Assembly (NCBI GenBank): GCA_938014865.1
Contig: CALLQJ010000172.1
Span: 1 to 6,932 of the forward strand
From: an uncultured Fastidiosipila sp.
Lineage (GTDB): Bacteria > Bacillota > Clostridia > Saccharofermentanales > Fastidiosipilaceae
DNA: 6,932 nucleotides
Reading direction: 5' to 3'
Shown: one piece after another, positions 1 to 6,601 of the stretch
How the letters are laid out: the number at the start of each line of letters is the position of its first letter
How positions within the stretch are numbered: the stretch's first letter is position 1
Translations under genes and position numbers: made by a program
Notes under the pieces: model-generated
What the model was told of the DNA's origin: nothing
The model's input: the letters and a program-made list of their open reading frames with translations, nothing else
Database searches by the model: none

Positions 1-253
1 TGACGGCAATGACTTCATCGCCGACTTTCAGCGGCCACTGCAGATTAATGCTGACGCCGTCTCTCATGTCCTCAGGTTCGATATTCTTCGGACGGCTGTT
101 GTAATAGGTTTCACTGAGCTCGCCGTCTTCGCTGCTGCGGACCATGATGGACAAGGTCGCAGAGGTAATGGCGTCGATGTCTTCATCGGCCACTTTGACG
201 TTCACCAGGGTGCTGCCGTGGTGAAGCGGTTCGACCACAACAGGCGTCACCGT
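1..253 (-). other. Start of a further stalk module, cut by the window edge (residues 1959-2042)
   Basis: After the Rib domain the chain continues with TVTPVVVEPLHHGSTLVNVKV, then a beta-rich stretch with SATLSIMVRSSEDGE, YYNSRPKNIEPEDM and PLKVGDEVIAV. The opening (PVV-EP plus GST-VNVKV) and the closing KVGDEVIAV strand follow the same pattern as the B-type Ig modules earlier in the protein, so another Ig-like module is likely. The frame is still open at position 1. Confidence 0.5.
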
Positions 254-3200
254 AGCTGCCAGAACCTTTACCGGGATCTCCACATTCTTGTAAGAACCGT
301 CGACAAAGCTGATCTTTGCCGGGATGCTGTAGTCGCCCGGTGTGTCGGTCGAGGGCAGTGCACTTTCCTCATAGCTCACCTTTGCACCGGCAGGCAGTTC
401 CCGCACGGCCGCAAGAACTTCCTCGCGGCTGATGCTTTCATCGATTTCTTTGGTGATTTGTTCTGTTGCTTTCGTATATTTCGCTGCTTCACTGTCTTTC
501 CACAGTGCATAGAGCGTCGTATCGCCGGTTTTGAGCTTATAACCGATCAGGGCTTGTTCGGCTGCCGGCGTCTCGCCCCAGCCGACGAAGATCTTCTCGT
601 TGGTATTCTCCGGTGCGGGCAGATTGACGACCGTGCCCGGCTTGCCCGTAAAGGACGGGGGCATTTCGGCTGCCACGCCGTTGGCGTTATAGCTAAGCGT
701 ACTCTTGCTCATAACAGGGGCAATACTGACGCTTTCCTGCTTGCCTTCTTCGGCGACTGCCACGCGGACTACATCGCTGTCTGCAATCGGCGGGTCAATA
801 TTTTCAAATACCGCTTCGCCGTTCTCTACCCTTGCCTCGTAGTCCCGCTCGCCTATCGTGAGCGTGACCTTGGTATTGTCCGGGGCGGGTACTTTTATAC
901 GCACTTCGGTATCGCCGGCAAAGACCGGATCGATCTGAGGAGCCGCCGACACTTCTTTGGCTTTTACCTTGATCGGCGTATCGGACGTAAGTTCAGGCTT
1001 GGGATCATAGGTGACAACAATGTCCTTTTGACCTTCAATCAGAACGTCTTCGGGCACCGTCAGTCCGTAATCGCCAAAGGCTTCATACGGCACATCGAGC
1101 GTCTTGCCGAAACGATCCGTCAAGGTTACGACCATGCCCTTAGGATCAAAGACGTCTCCGTCCGTGTAATTCTTGGTGTCCGGAGCTTTTGTGACCTGGA
1201 TATTCGTAATTTCGTCGATATTGAAAGGCGCTTCCGTGATTGCCCGGGGAGCGGAAAGGCTCGGGCTTTTGTTCGGTTCGAGCGCCGTCGCCACGACTTC
1301 CGTACCCGGCTTCAGCACGACATTATCCGGAAGCTCGGCGGTATAAACCGAGGGATTCTCCGGATCGGCAAAGGCTGGAAGCGGCTCCGTGTAACCGGGG
1401 ATATTGAGCGTCACCGTGGTTCCCTCTGCCGGTGTTTCGGCAAAGGTGACCGTGAGCGCATTGTCTGTATCTTTTATTTCCGAAACCGCCGGCTTGAGGC
1501 TTAAAGGTTTCGGATTGACGCTGACGGCAATCACGGCGTCCAGGGCCGTATCGCCTTTTCTGTACTGAAGCGGGATATCCTGCTTTTTGCCGTTCTTGAA
1601 TTCGAGCTTTTTGGCCGGAATGCTCAGGTTATTGGCCTTGAAATCCTCATAGGCCACGGTCTTCGTTTTGCCGTTCGAGTCTTTGAGCGTCACTTCCGTG
1701 CCGCGCGGATCAAAGGCTGTTCCGTCAAGATAGCTGTTCTTGTCGGGCTGTCTGGTCACGGCCAGAGAAACGACTTGCTCGGGGTCGAAGGGCTTTTCTT
1801 TTACCTTTACGGGATCTGAGAAAGCCGGTGCTTTGCCGGGCTCAGAGGATAGCGCAATGACCTGCATGTCGACCGGCACCACGTAATCATCGGGAATATT
1901 GATGATGTAATGTCCCGGATTCTCCGGATCTTCAGCCGCGGGAACGGGCTCGTTTCTTCCGGGCACCATGAGGCTTACGGTCGCCCCTGCTTCCGGCATC
2001 TGATCGCCTTCGAAGGTGATCGTCACGACCTTGTCGGTATCGTAAATCTGCGTAATAACGGGTTTCAGTCCGGCCGGCTTCGCCGATACCGTGACCGGAA
2101 CCGTATCTTTGAGATTCTTGCCGTCCGCATCGTAGGTAATTTCCACGGTCTGCTTCTCGCCGCCGGCATCGTCTAATGCGCCGGAGGGCAGGCTGATGCG
2201 ATTGTCGTCGAATTGATCGTAAGGCACGATTTTGCTCTTGCCGTTTTCATCAATTAAGGTGACTTCCATGCCCGTCGGATCAAAGACGTCCCCATCGGTA
2301 TAGGCCGAGTTGCCGGGCTGTTTGGATACGACAATTTTCGTTACGCGTTCCGGATCAAAGGCTTTTTCGAGCACTTCGGAAGGCTCTGACAAGGCCTCCG
2401 AGCAGCCCGGCTCCGCGGCTAAGGCCTGAATCTGGGAACCTGCCAAAAGCTTCACTTCATCCGGCAGGACAATCGTAAAGACGTCCGGATTTTCGGCATC
2501 TCTTTCTGCCGTCAGGTAGTCCTCTTTGCCGGGCACTTTGAGACGGACTTCCGTCCCCTCCGCAGGAGCTTCCTCAAAGCGGATTGTTACTTTTTTATCT
2601 GTATCGTAAACGGGATCAATAATCGGGGTCTTGCTTTCCGGCTTGGGAACGACCGCCACCTGAACCGTGTCGCTCAGGGAAGTTTCCCCGTTTTCATAGC
2701 GGACAGTGACCTGCTGCGGATTTCCGTTTGCCTCGTCAAGTGCTTCGGCCGGAAGGCTGATGTGATTGGCGGCAAAATCTTCATAAGAAATTTCTTTTTT
2801 CTTGCCGTTCTTATCCGTAAGGGTCACTTTCATGCCCGCGGGATCGAAGCTTTCTCCGTCTGTATAGGCTATTTTTTCCGGCAGCCGGGACACGGTCAGA
2901 TCTGTGACGAGATCCGGATTAAAGTCCGCCTCCGTGACGGTTTCCGCCGCGGATTCGGAAGGCGCCTTGCCCTCTTCTTCGGCCGTGACATTCAGCACAT
3001 AGCCGTCTTTTAAGGGGACGTCTTCGGGCAGTTCCGCCGTCACCGTGCCGTCTTCATTAAAGGTAAAGGCCGTACTCGGAATGATCTGGCCGTTGATGGT
3101 CAGCTTCAGTTCCGCGCCGGGCTCAACGCCTGTAATCGTGATGCTCCGGTCGAGGTCCGTAACCGGTCCCGAAATAACGGGCTCTGCACTCGTCTGCTTT

Positions 3201-6127
3201 TCGAAATAGAGCTTGAGGACAGGGTTTACGGAATTTTCATCAAAAGCCCAGCCCGTATAGCGTTCGCCGCTTACGTTATGCAGCTGCTCCGAGGCTTCCG
3301 GGCCGGCGGTTTTGTAATGATAATAAGGCGCGGGCGAAAGCGTCATCACTTCTGCTTCCTGCAGATTGTAGACGAAGGCTTTCGGGATACGCTGGATGGC
3401 GGAGTCTGCCGCATTTTTGACATAGTTCGACAAATCATCGCCTTCTCCGTAGTAAATCTCTACGGGGACTTCAAAGACCGCGTCGAGATTGGCGTCATAA
3501 TAAACATCATAGACACGCAGCTCGGGCTCTAAGGAAAAATCCATGTCCTGCGGGAGCGTGCTTTTTTCTGCATTGAAAATATAGTCGCCGGTTGCCGGGA
3601 CAATGTTGATTTCTTTAAGCTGCGTCATATCGCCGTCTTCCGGCATGAGTCCCTTCGAACCGCTCCGGATGACATTGTTCTGATGTTCTACGTAAAGCGT
3701 GTAGCTTTCATCCGTCGGCACAAGGGCATCGGCATTCCGGATATCCGTTTGCCGGTAGACACCGAAGTCCACCTCAACAAAATAGCGTCCGTGAATTTCC
3801 TGAAGTTCATGCGGATCCTGATTGACGGTTGCCAGCACGATTTCACTGACCTGATCTTTCAGCAGTTCTTTCTGCGAAGCCGTGATCTGCTTGTCGCTTT
3901 GTCCCGTTAAATCAAAGCCCGCTTCCGCGGCCTTAATCTGCCACTCGCCTTTCGGATTGACCTTCGTCGACACGATAAGCGGAGCACCGTCCGTCGGAAT
4001 GCTCAGATTGATCACCGCACCGGGCACGCCGGTACCGGAAATCGTCGTATCTATATTTTTGACCGGTCCGTTAATTACGGGCGTACGCGAGACATCGGCG
4101 GGATCGGGAACAATGCTCACCGTCCACTCTTCCGCCGGATCATAGCTCTCTTCTTTCAGAACAAGCCGGATCTCATCGCCGGTCTGCATGGCGCTTTTGA
4201 TATTTTCCGGGATATTGACGGTCAGCACGCCGTCCGGCGTAACATTGATATCGCCGCCGCTGATCGTCGCGCTCTCCGCCGCTTCTGTACCTTCTTTATA
4301 GAGGGTCAGCTCAGCGGTGAAATTTGTTTTAAATTCATGGCGGACGGTTTTGCCCTGAATCTGGGTGTAGGATTTATAAATCTCCGCCTCGCCTGTCAAA
4401 GCCTCGGGCGTATGCGTTGCTTCGCGCAGCATCCTGACATTGACCGCCTGGCTCATGGTTTTGCCGGCGGCAAGGGCATAAACATAAACCGTCAGCTCGT
4501 CCCCTTCGCTCAAGCCCATTTCTTCAAAGGTCTGATCAAAGGTGATTTCAAAGCTGCCGTCTTCATTGGCTTCATATTTGCCGTCGCCGACCGCATCGCC
4601 GTTATTTTTGGTCACGAAGATCTGCGTCGGCACGGTGGTCACAATACTCGATTTCCCGCCGGAATCGTTCGGGTCGGGAATTTCTTTGGAACCGGCACGC
4701 TCGGTCACGCCGCGCAGTGAATTCTGCGTCAGACGCGCCACGTTAACAAAGGGACCGAGTTCCGGATCGCTGTTTGCATAAAGCACCTCATCCCCGGTCG
4801 TATGGTAAACCGCCTGATTGCTGTCCGCGGTATGCGCACCGTTGATTTTGTCAATATTCTGAATTTTAACCGGTTTGGTTTCCGTAATAATGGCATAGCC
4901 CTGAGAGCGGGAACTGTCGACTTCAACGCCGTTATCGCCGTAGAAGACAATCTCCGCAGAGACCAGTTCCTTCTTCAGTGCTTCGTCGTACAAAGCGGTT
5001 TCGTTGATCGGAATAACAATATCGGTAATGCCGGGATACGTAGAGTCGGTTTCCGGCTGCAGATAATCCCGGGTATCAATGCCTTGGTTCTTGTCTTTCC
5101 GGATCTGATAAATATAGTGGCCTTCATCTTCAGCAATAAAGGCATCCTTAGGGATTGAAATGCCTCTCATAAAAGCCGTACCTGCCCAGCGCGGCTGGAC
5201 ATAGAAAACATCCCCCTGCATGGCTTCAATGGCATTTTTGCTGATCCGGACCATCATTTCATAAGGTTTTCTCGGGCCGTTGATGCCGCCGGCTGCCGTA
5301 TTGTAGGGATGACGTGAAAAGTATTTATAGCGGAAAGTCAGAATACCGCTCTGCGGGCCTGCCGTTTTCTCGACAGGATCCTGACCGGTAAAAGATTCCG
5401 TATAAGTCGCTTGAGACTCATACGTTGCGAAAATCGATGAGCCTTTCAGCCAGTTCCCTTTAGCGTCCTCCGCCGGTTTTTGCGCGGGTTCGATCAGGAC
5501 CTGGTTATTCATCGTGCGCTTGGAAATGGTATAGCCTCTTTTATCGCTGCCCATAAGGCGCATTTCCACGCTGTAAATCTTCTGCATTTCTTCGGCCGTT
5601 AAAGGACGCTTCAGGCGGACGGTAAAGTCCTCCAGATAGTTGAAGGTAACGACAGGGGCAGAGGTGAAGACGCCTTTACCGATCCGGTCTAAGGGTACCC
5701 GCCAGATATTTGCCGCATCGGCTGTATCGCGATACGGATTATCATTGGCATCTTTGACCGTCGGATTTTCCGCCAGGTTTTCCATGGTCCTTTTATTCGC
5801 CGTAATCTCTTCGATTAAAGGCGAAAGCTCCGGATCGAAACGCATGTCAATCCAGTGCAGCGTCGGCGGCGAGACCACCGCCTTATAGTTCATCCGTATA
5901 ATCATATCCTGATTGTTGTTTTCCATGCGGATAAACTGAATACCTGCATTGAGCACGGCAACGTCACCTGAAATGTTGGTGTCATCCGGCCAGGCCCAAA
6001 GCTTCGCATCAAGCTCTTCGGCCTTGACGGTTTCACCTCCCCAATACACCGGTCCGATAAAACCGGCGATCATGACGAGTGCTAAAAGCAGAGACAATAA
6101 ACGATTTTTCTTAACTTTGCTTTTCAC
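1..6127 (-). CDS. Giant multidomain secreted surface protein (Ig-like, Flg_new and Rib domains), 3' end outside window
   Basis: The minus strand is open without interruption from a GTG at 6127 to the left edge, giving at least 2042 residues. The start is GTG because AAGGGG lies 9 bases upstream, a signal peptide begins there directly, and an in-frame TAA lies upstream at 6167-6169. In order: signal peptide (1-36); an N-terminal region I do not recognise (37 to about 490); Ig-like beta modules (about 490-780); a less typical beta-rich stretch ending in a YTGWAFDE motif near residue 960; an Ig-like module (982-1073); four composite repeats (1074-1807); a Flg_new/Listeria-Bacteroides repeat (1808-1881); a Rib domain (1882-1958); and the start of another module. 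Known proteins of this architecture are wall-anchored adhesins or stalk proteins of Gram-positive bacteria, so surface display and adhesion are inferred. No ligand can be named. No LPXTG or S-layer anchor is seen because the C-terminus is missing. The gene appears to be transcribed alone. Confidence 0.93.
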   Translation of the reverse strand, partial: MKSKVKKNRLLSLLLALVMIAGFIGPVYWGGETVKAEELDAKLWAWPDDTNISGDVAVLNAGIQFIRMENNNQDMIIRMNYKAVVSPPTLHWIDMRFDPELSPLIEEITANKRTMENLAENPTVKDANDNPYRDTADAANIWRVPLDRIGKGVFTSAPVVTFNYLEDFTVRLKRPLTAEEMQKIYSVEMRLMGSDKRGYTISKRTMNNQVLIEPAQKPAEDAKGNWLKGSSIFATYESQATYTESFTGQDPVEKTAGPQSGILTFRYKYFSRHPYNTAAGGINGPRKPYEMMVRISKNAIEAMQGDVFYVQPRWAGTAFMRGISIPKDAFIAEDEGHYIYQIRKDKNQGIDTRDYLQPETDSTYPGITDIVIPINETALYDEALKKELVSAEIVFYGDNGVEVDSSRSQGYAIITETKPVKIQNIDKINGAHTADSNQAVYHTTGDEVLYANSDPELGPFVNVARLTQNSLRGVTERAGSKEIPDPNDSGGKSSIVTTVPTQIFVTKNNGDAVGDGKYEANEDGSFEITFDQTFEEMGLSEGDELTVYVYALAAGKTMSQAVNVRMLREATHTPEALTGEAEIYKSYTQIQGKTVRHEFKTNFTAELTLYKEGTEAAESATISGGDINVTPDGVLTVNIPENIKSAMQTGDEIRLVLKEESYDPAEEWTVSIVPDPADVSRTPVINGPVKNIDTTISGTGVPGAVINLSIPTDGAPLIVSTKVNPKGEWQIKAAEAGFDLTGQSDKQITASQKELLKDQVSEIVLATVNQDPHELQEIHGRYFVEVDFGVYRQTDIRNADALVPTDESYTLYVEHQNNVIRSGSKGLMPEDGDMTQLKEINIVPATGDYIFNAEKSTLPQDMDFSLEPELRVYDVYYDANLDAVFEVPVEIYYGEGDDLSNYVKNAADSAIQRIPKAFVYNLQEAEVMTLSPAPYYHYKTAGPEASEQLHNVSGERYTGWAFDENSVNPVLKLYFEKQTSAEPVISGPVTDLDRSITITGVEPGAELKLTINGQIIPSTAFTFNEDGTVTAELPEDVPLKDGYVLNVTAEEEGKAPSESAAETVTEADFNPDLVTDLTVSRLPEKIAYTDGESFDPAGMKVTLTDKNGKKKEISYEDFAANHISLPAEALDEANGNPQQVTVRYENGETSLSDTVQVAVVPKPESKTPIIDPVYDTDKKVTIRFEEAPAEGTEVRLKVPGKEDYLTAERDAENPDVFTIVLPDEVKLLAGSQIQALAAEPGCSEALSEPSEVLEKAFDPERVTKIVVSKQPGNSAYTDGDVFDPTGMEVTLIDENGKSKIVPYDQFDDNRISLPSGALDDAGGEKQTVEITYDADGKNLKDTVPVTVSAKPAGLKPVITQIYDTDKVVTITFEGDQMPEAGATVSLMVPGRNEPVPAAEDPENPGHYIINIPDDYVVPVDMQVIALSSEPGKAPAFSDPVKVKEKPFDPEQVVSLAVTRQPDKNSYLDGTAFDPRGTEVTLKDSNGKTKTVAYEDFKANNLSIPAKKLEFKNGKKQDIPLQYRKGDTALDAVIAVSVNPKPLSLKPAVSEIKDTDNALTVTFAETPAEGTTVTLNIPGYTEPLPAFADPENPSVYTAELPDNVVLKPGTEVVATALEPNKSPSLSAPRAITEAPFNIDEITNIQVTKAPDTKNYTDGDVFDPKGMVVTLTDRFGKTLDVPYEAFGDYGLTVPEDVLIEGQKDIVVTYDPKPELTSDTPIKVKAKEVSAAPQIDPVFAGDTEVRIKVPAPDNTKVTLTIGERDYEARVENGEAVFENIDPPIADSDVVRVAVAEEGKQESVSIAPVMSKSTLSYNANGVAAEMPPSFTGKPGTVVNLPAPENTNEKIFVGWGETPAAEQALIGYKLKTGDTTLYALWKDSEAAKYTKATEQITKEIDESISREEVLAAVRELPAGAKVSYEESALPSTDTPGDYSIPAKISFVDGSYKNVEIPVKVLAATVTPVVVEPLHHGSTLVNVKVADEDIDAITSATLSIMVRSSEDGELSETYYNSRPKNIEPEDMRDGVSINLQWPLKVGDEVIAV
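254..484 (-). other. Rib-type domain (residues 1882-1958)
   Basis: The 77-residue module begins AKYTKATEQITKEID and has the family's order of motifs. An ISREEVLAAVRELPAGAKVSYEE-like helix and strand come first, then a PSTDTPGDYSIPAKISF segment with the typical T-PG-Y/V turn, and last the diagnostic DGSYKNVEIPVKV strand (compare the usual YPDGS-x-V-x-VPVTV). Rib domains build the stalks of Rib/alpha-type surface proteins of streptococci and occur widely in Gram-positive anaerobes. Length agrees with the family. Confidence 0.85.
485..706 (-). other. Flg_new / Listeria-Bacteroides (InlB B-type) repeat domain (residues 1808-1881)
   Basis: The module shows the hallmark order of this family: an opening LSYNANG strand, a PPSF...GKPGTVVNLPAP strand pair, a FVGWGETP motif in which the GW is characteristic, a Y-LKTGD turn, and a closing TTLYALWK strand with Trp1876. 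Members are small ubiquitin-like beta domains found in surface proteins of Bacillota and in internalin B. Here it separates the tandem Ig-like stalk from the Rib domain. A single copy is present. Confidence 0.82.
707..1210 (-). repeat. Composite repeat unit 4 of the surface protein, shortened (residues 1640-1807, 168 aa)
   Basis: The A half starts ITNIQVTKAP and carries YTDGDVFDPKGMVVTL, DRFGKTL and PYEAF, close to unit 2. The B half is shortened by about 20 residues. It keeps PQIDPVF, AGDTEVRIKVP and the TKVTLTIGE strand but lacks the DPENP segment and the closing FDPE-type linker. It runs straight into the Flg_new-type repeat, as expected for the last unit of an array. Confidence 0.75.
1211..1774 (-). 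repeat. Composite repeat unit 3 of the surface protein (residues 1452-1639, 188 aa)
   Basis: The A half starts VVSLAVTRQP and carries YLDGTAFDPRGTEVTL, DSNGKTK and AYEDF. Its usual Met after the FDPxG motif is replaced by Thr. The B half begins KPAVSEIKDTDNALTVTF, with AEGTTVTLNIPGY, FADPENPSVY and ALEPNKSPS, and ends in the linker APFNIDE. The ADPENP segment matches the EDPENP segment of unit 2. Confidence 0.8.
1775..2344 (-). repeat. Composite repeat unit 2 of the surface protein (residues 1262-1451, 190 aa)
   Basis: The A half starts VTKIVVSKQP and carries YTDGDVFDPTGMEVTL followed by DENGKSK and PYDQF. The B half starts with PVITQIYDTDKVVTITF and includes GATVSLMVPGRNEP, a DPENPGHYIINIPDD stretch and SSEPGK, and ends in the linker KPFDPEQ. 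It aligns end to end with unit 1 with a difference of two residues in length. Where unit 1 has Cys after EPG, this unit has Lys. Confidence 0.8.
2345..2908 (-). repeat. Composite repeat unit 1 of the surface protein (residues 1074-1261, 188 aa)
   Basis: The A half starts VTDLTVSRLP and carries YTDGESFDPAGMKVTLTDKNGK, then SYEDF and a SLPAEAL stretch; this is the plan of bacterial Ig-like group 3/4 domains. The B half starts near IIDPVYDTDKKVTI and continues with EGTEVRLKVPGKEDY, then DVFTIVLPDEV and an AAEPG strand end, closing with the linker KAFDPER. The unit holds Cys1242 (codon 2402-2404), the only cysteine I found in the predicted protein. Confidence 0.8.
2909..3184 (-). other. Single B-type Ig-like module preceding the repeat array (residues 982-1073)
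   Basis: It begins EPVISGPVTDLDRSITITG, continues with EPGAELKLTING and a NEDGTVTAELPE strand pair, then a GYVLNVTAEEEGK strand and a SES segment. It closes with the linker ADFNPDL that leads into the first composite unit. It matches the B halves of the following units in plan (PxI opening, xxGxxVxLxI, DGxxTxxLP, GxxLxxxAxExGKxPS), so the array reads B-(AB)4. Confidence 0.6.
3185..4649 (-). other. Series of beta-rich Ig-like modules ahead of the composite repeats
   Basis: Residues about 493-981. A first Ig-like segment contains PTQIFVTKNNGD, then SFEITF and a GDELTVYVYA strand. A second runs to about residue 681 and ends in GDEIRLVLKEE. A third begins at T682 (TPVINGPV) with GTGVPGAVINLSIP and GEWQI. 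This G-x-G-x-PGA-V pattern is typical of the bacterial Ig modules (Big_6-like) found in long surface proteins. The stretch from about 790 to 981 is less typical and ends with YTGWAFDE and LKLYFEK near residues 957-977, which resembles the end of a Flg_new/InlB B-type repeat. Module limits are by eye and approximate. Confidence 0.55.
4650..6019 (-). other. N-terminal region of the surface protein, fold not recognised
   Basis: This covers roughly residues 37-493 of the mature protein; the right boundary is approximate. It has no repeat character. It is richer in aromatic residues than the stalk, with several Trp (for example W44, W46 and W92, the last in a HWIDMRFDPEL stretch) and clustered Tyr and Phe such as FRYKYFSRH. 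Charged and amphipathic helical-looking stretches alternate with beta-like ones. In stalk-type adhesins this position usually holds the exposed binding domain, so ligand binding is a reasonable inference. I cannot match it to a named family by eye. Confidence 0.5.
6020..6127 (-). other. Sec signal peptide of the surface protein (residues 1-36)
   Basis: The N-terminus has a basic start (MKSKVKKNR), then a hydrophobic core rich in Leu, Val, Ile, Ala and Gly (about residues 10-28), then the sequence VKA at 34-36 followed by EE. VKA|EE fits the A-x-A-like rule for signal peptidase I, so cleavage after Ala36 is likely. I do not see the full YSIRK-G/S motif that marks septum-directed export in streptococci and staphylococci. 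Confidence 0.88.
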
Positions 6128-6136
6128 CTTACTGAT

Positions 6137-6142
6137 CCCCTT
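6137..6142 (-). promoter_or_regulatory. Ribosome binding site of the surface protein gene
   Basis: On the minus strand AAGGGG (inside AAAGGGGATC) ends 9 bases before the GTG at 6127. No other purine-rich site of this quality lies near the internal Met codon at residue 19, which falls in the middle of the hydrophobic core. The site therefore decides in favour of the GTG start. Confidence 0.8.
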
Positions 6143-6186
6143 TACTGATATTCTGTGTACTGACTTTTACCTTACACTGTGAAGCT

Positions 6187-6210
6187 TAAATTGCCGTTAA
6201 GGGCAAATTT
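6187..6210 (-). other. Small hairpin in the untranslated leader of the surface gene
   Basis: TTGCC (6191-6195) and GGCAA (6202-6206) pair around a 6-base loop, with a further AAA/TTT pairing if one A is bulged out. On the plus strand it is followed by a T-rich run, on the minus strand by TTTAAGC. It lies about 60 bases ahead of the GTG start. It could be a minor leader structure or mean nothing. Confidence 0.2.
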
Positions 6211-6238
6211 TTATTTTCCGTCTTGACAAAATATTAAA

Positions 6239-6267
6239 AAAATAATTTTCCGCACAAATACTAACAA
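6239..6267 (-). promoter_or_regulatory. Weak sigma-A-like promoter candidate for the surface protein gene
   Basis: Minus-strand TTGTTA (6262-6267) is followed after 17 bases by TATTTT (6239-6244). Each hexamer matches 4 of 6 consensus bases. The position would give a leader of about 100 bases. The surrounding DNA is so AT-rich that chance matches are expected, so this is only the best spaced pair I found. Confidence 0.25.
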
Positions 6268-6334
6268 ATTATCCGACTGAAAAAGATACAAAGGATACGG
6301 TTTTTTCGAGTTTTGATGTCTTTACAGTAAAATA

Positions 6335-6358
6335 CTCTCCGGCCCTTCGGCCGAAGAG
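6335..6358 (-). terminator. Hairpin between the ybaK remnant and the surface gene, possible terminator
   Basis: Minus-strand CTCTTCGGCC, loop GAAG, GGCCGGAGAG forms a 10-bp stem with one G-T wobble. It is followed by TATTTTAC, a poor U tract. On the plus strand the same stem is followed by GTGTTGTTTTATATTT, so a two-way terminator is possible. It is about 245 bases downstream of the ybaK stop, which is far for that gene's own terminator, but it sits upstream of the surface gene and would insulate it from read-through. Confidence 0.45.
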
Positions 6359-6601
6359 GTGTTGTTTTATATTTATGCTTGTTTTTTAATATTATTCATT
6401 TGGAATAAGTTTAGCATTTTAATTATAAAAATAAATATAAATGGGCAAACATCAGCTGTTTATACGGATATCAGTGCTTATTTTGTGCGCTTTTCACTAA
6501 TAAAGCCGCTTTTTTCCGCTAAAGAAAATTCAGCGCCCGACGAAGAAAAAGCAGATTTAACGAGTAAATTTACAGCGTCAGAGTCCTCGCTTCTCTGAAT
6601 T

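Larger units (their letters stand above)
6128..6601. other. AT-rich intergenic region, no gene seen
   Basis: This 474-base stretch separates two minus-strand loci. Base composition falls sharply from the mixed GC of the coding DNA to long A and T runs, most extreme at about 6205-6300 and 6361-6450. It holds the ribosome binding site, a weak promoter candidate and two hairpins listed separately. A plus-strand open frame of 79 codons starts at a GTG overlapping the strong hairpin. Its product resembles nothing I know, so I do not call it a gene. Confidence 0.6.

Noticed and set aside
218..1504. Long plus-strand open frame of 428 codons
   Set aside because: It lies wholly antisense to the surface gene. 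Its product is rich in Arg, Phe, His and Cys with no known domain, as expected from the complement of GC-biased third positions. The minus frame is clearly the coding one.
707..2908. Possible CRISPR-like or short tandem DNA repeat array
   Set aside because: The period is about 565 bases, coding, and conserved mainly at the protein level; these are protein domain repeats.
4729..4950. Minus-strand open frame of 73 codons
   Set aside because: It is in a different frame inside the surface gene, with a low-complexity product rich in Arg, Thr and Ile and no domain; it is a shadow frame.
3278..5888. Several plus-strand open frames of 70-130 codons
   Set aside because: All are antisense to the continuous minus-strand coding frame and show no recognisable domain.
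6224..6229. Plus-strand TTGACA resembling a perfect -35 box
   Set aside because: No acceptable -10 hexamer lies at 16-18 bases, and there is no plus-strand gene for it to serve.
6359..6598. Plus-strand open frame of 79 codons in the intergenic region
   Set aside because: It starts with GTG right at the end of the strong hairpin, has an AT-driven composition and resembles no known protein. The purine-rich GAAGAGG before it is part of the hairpin stem.
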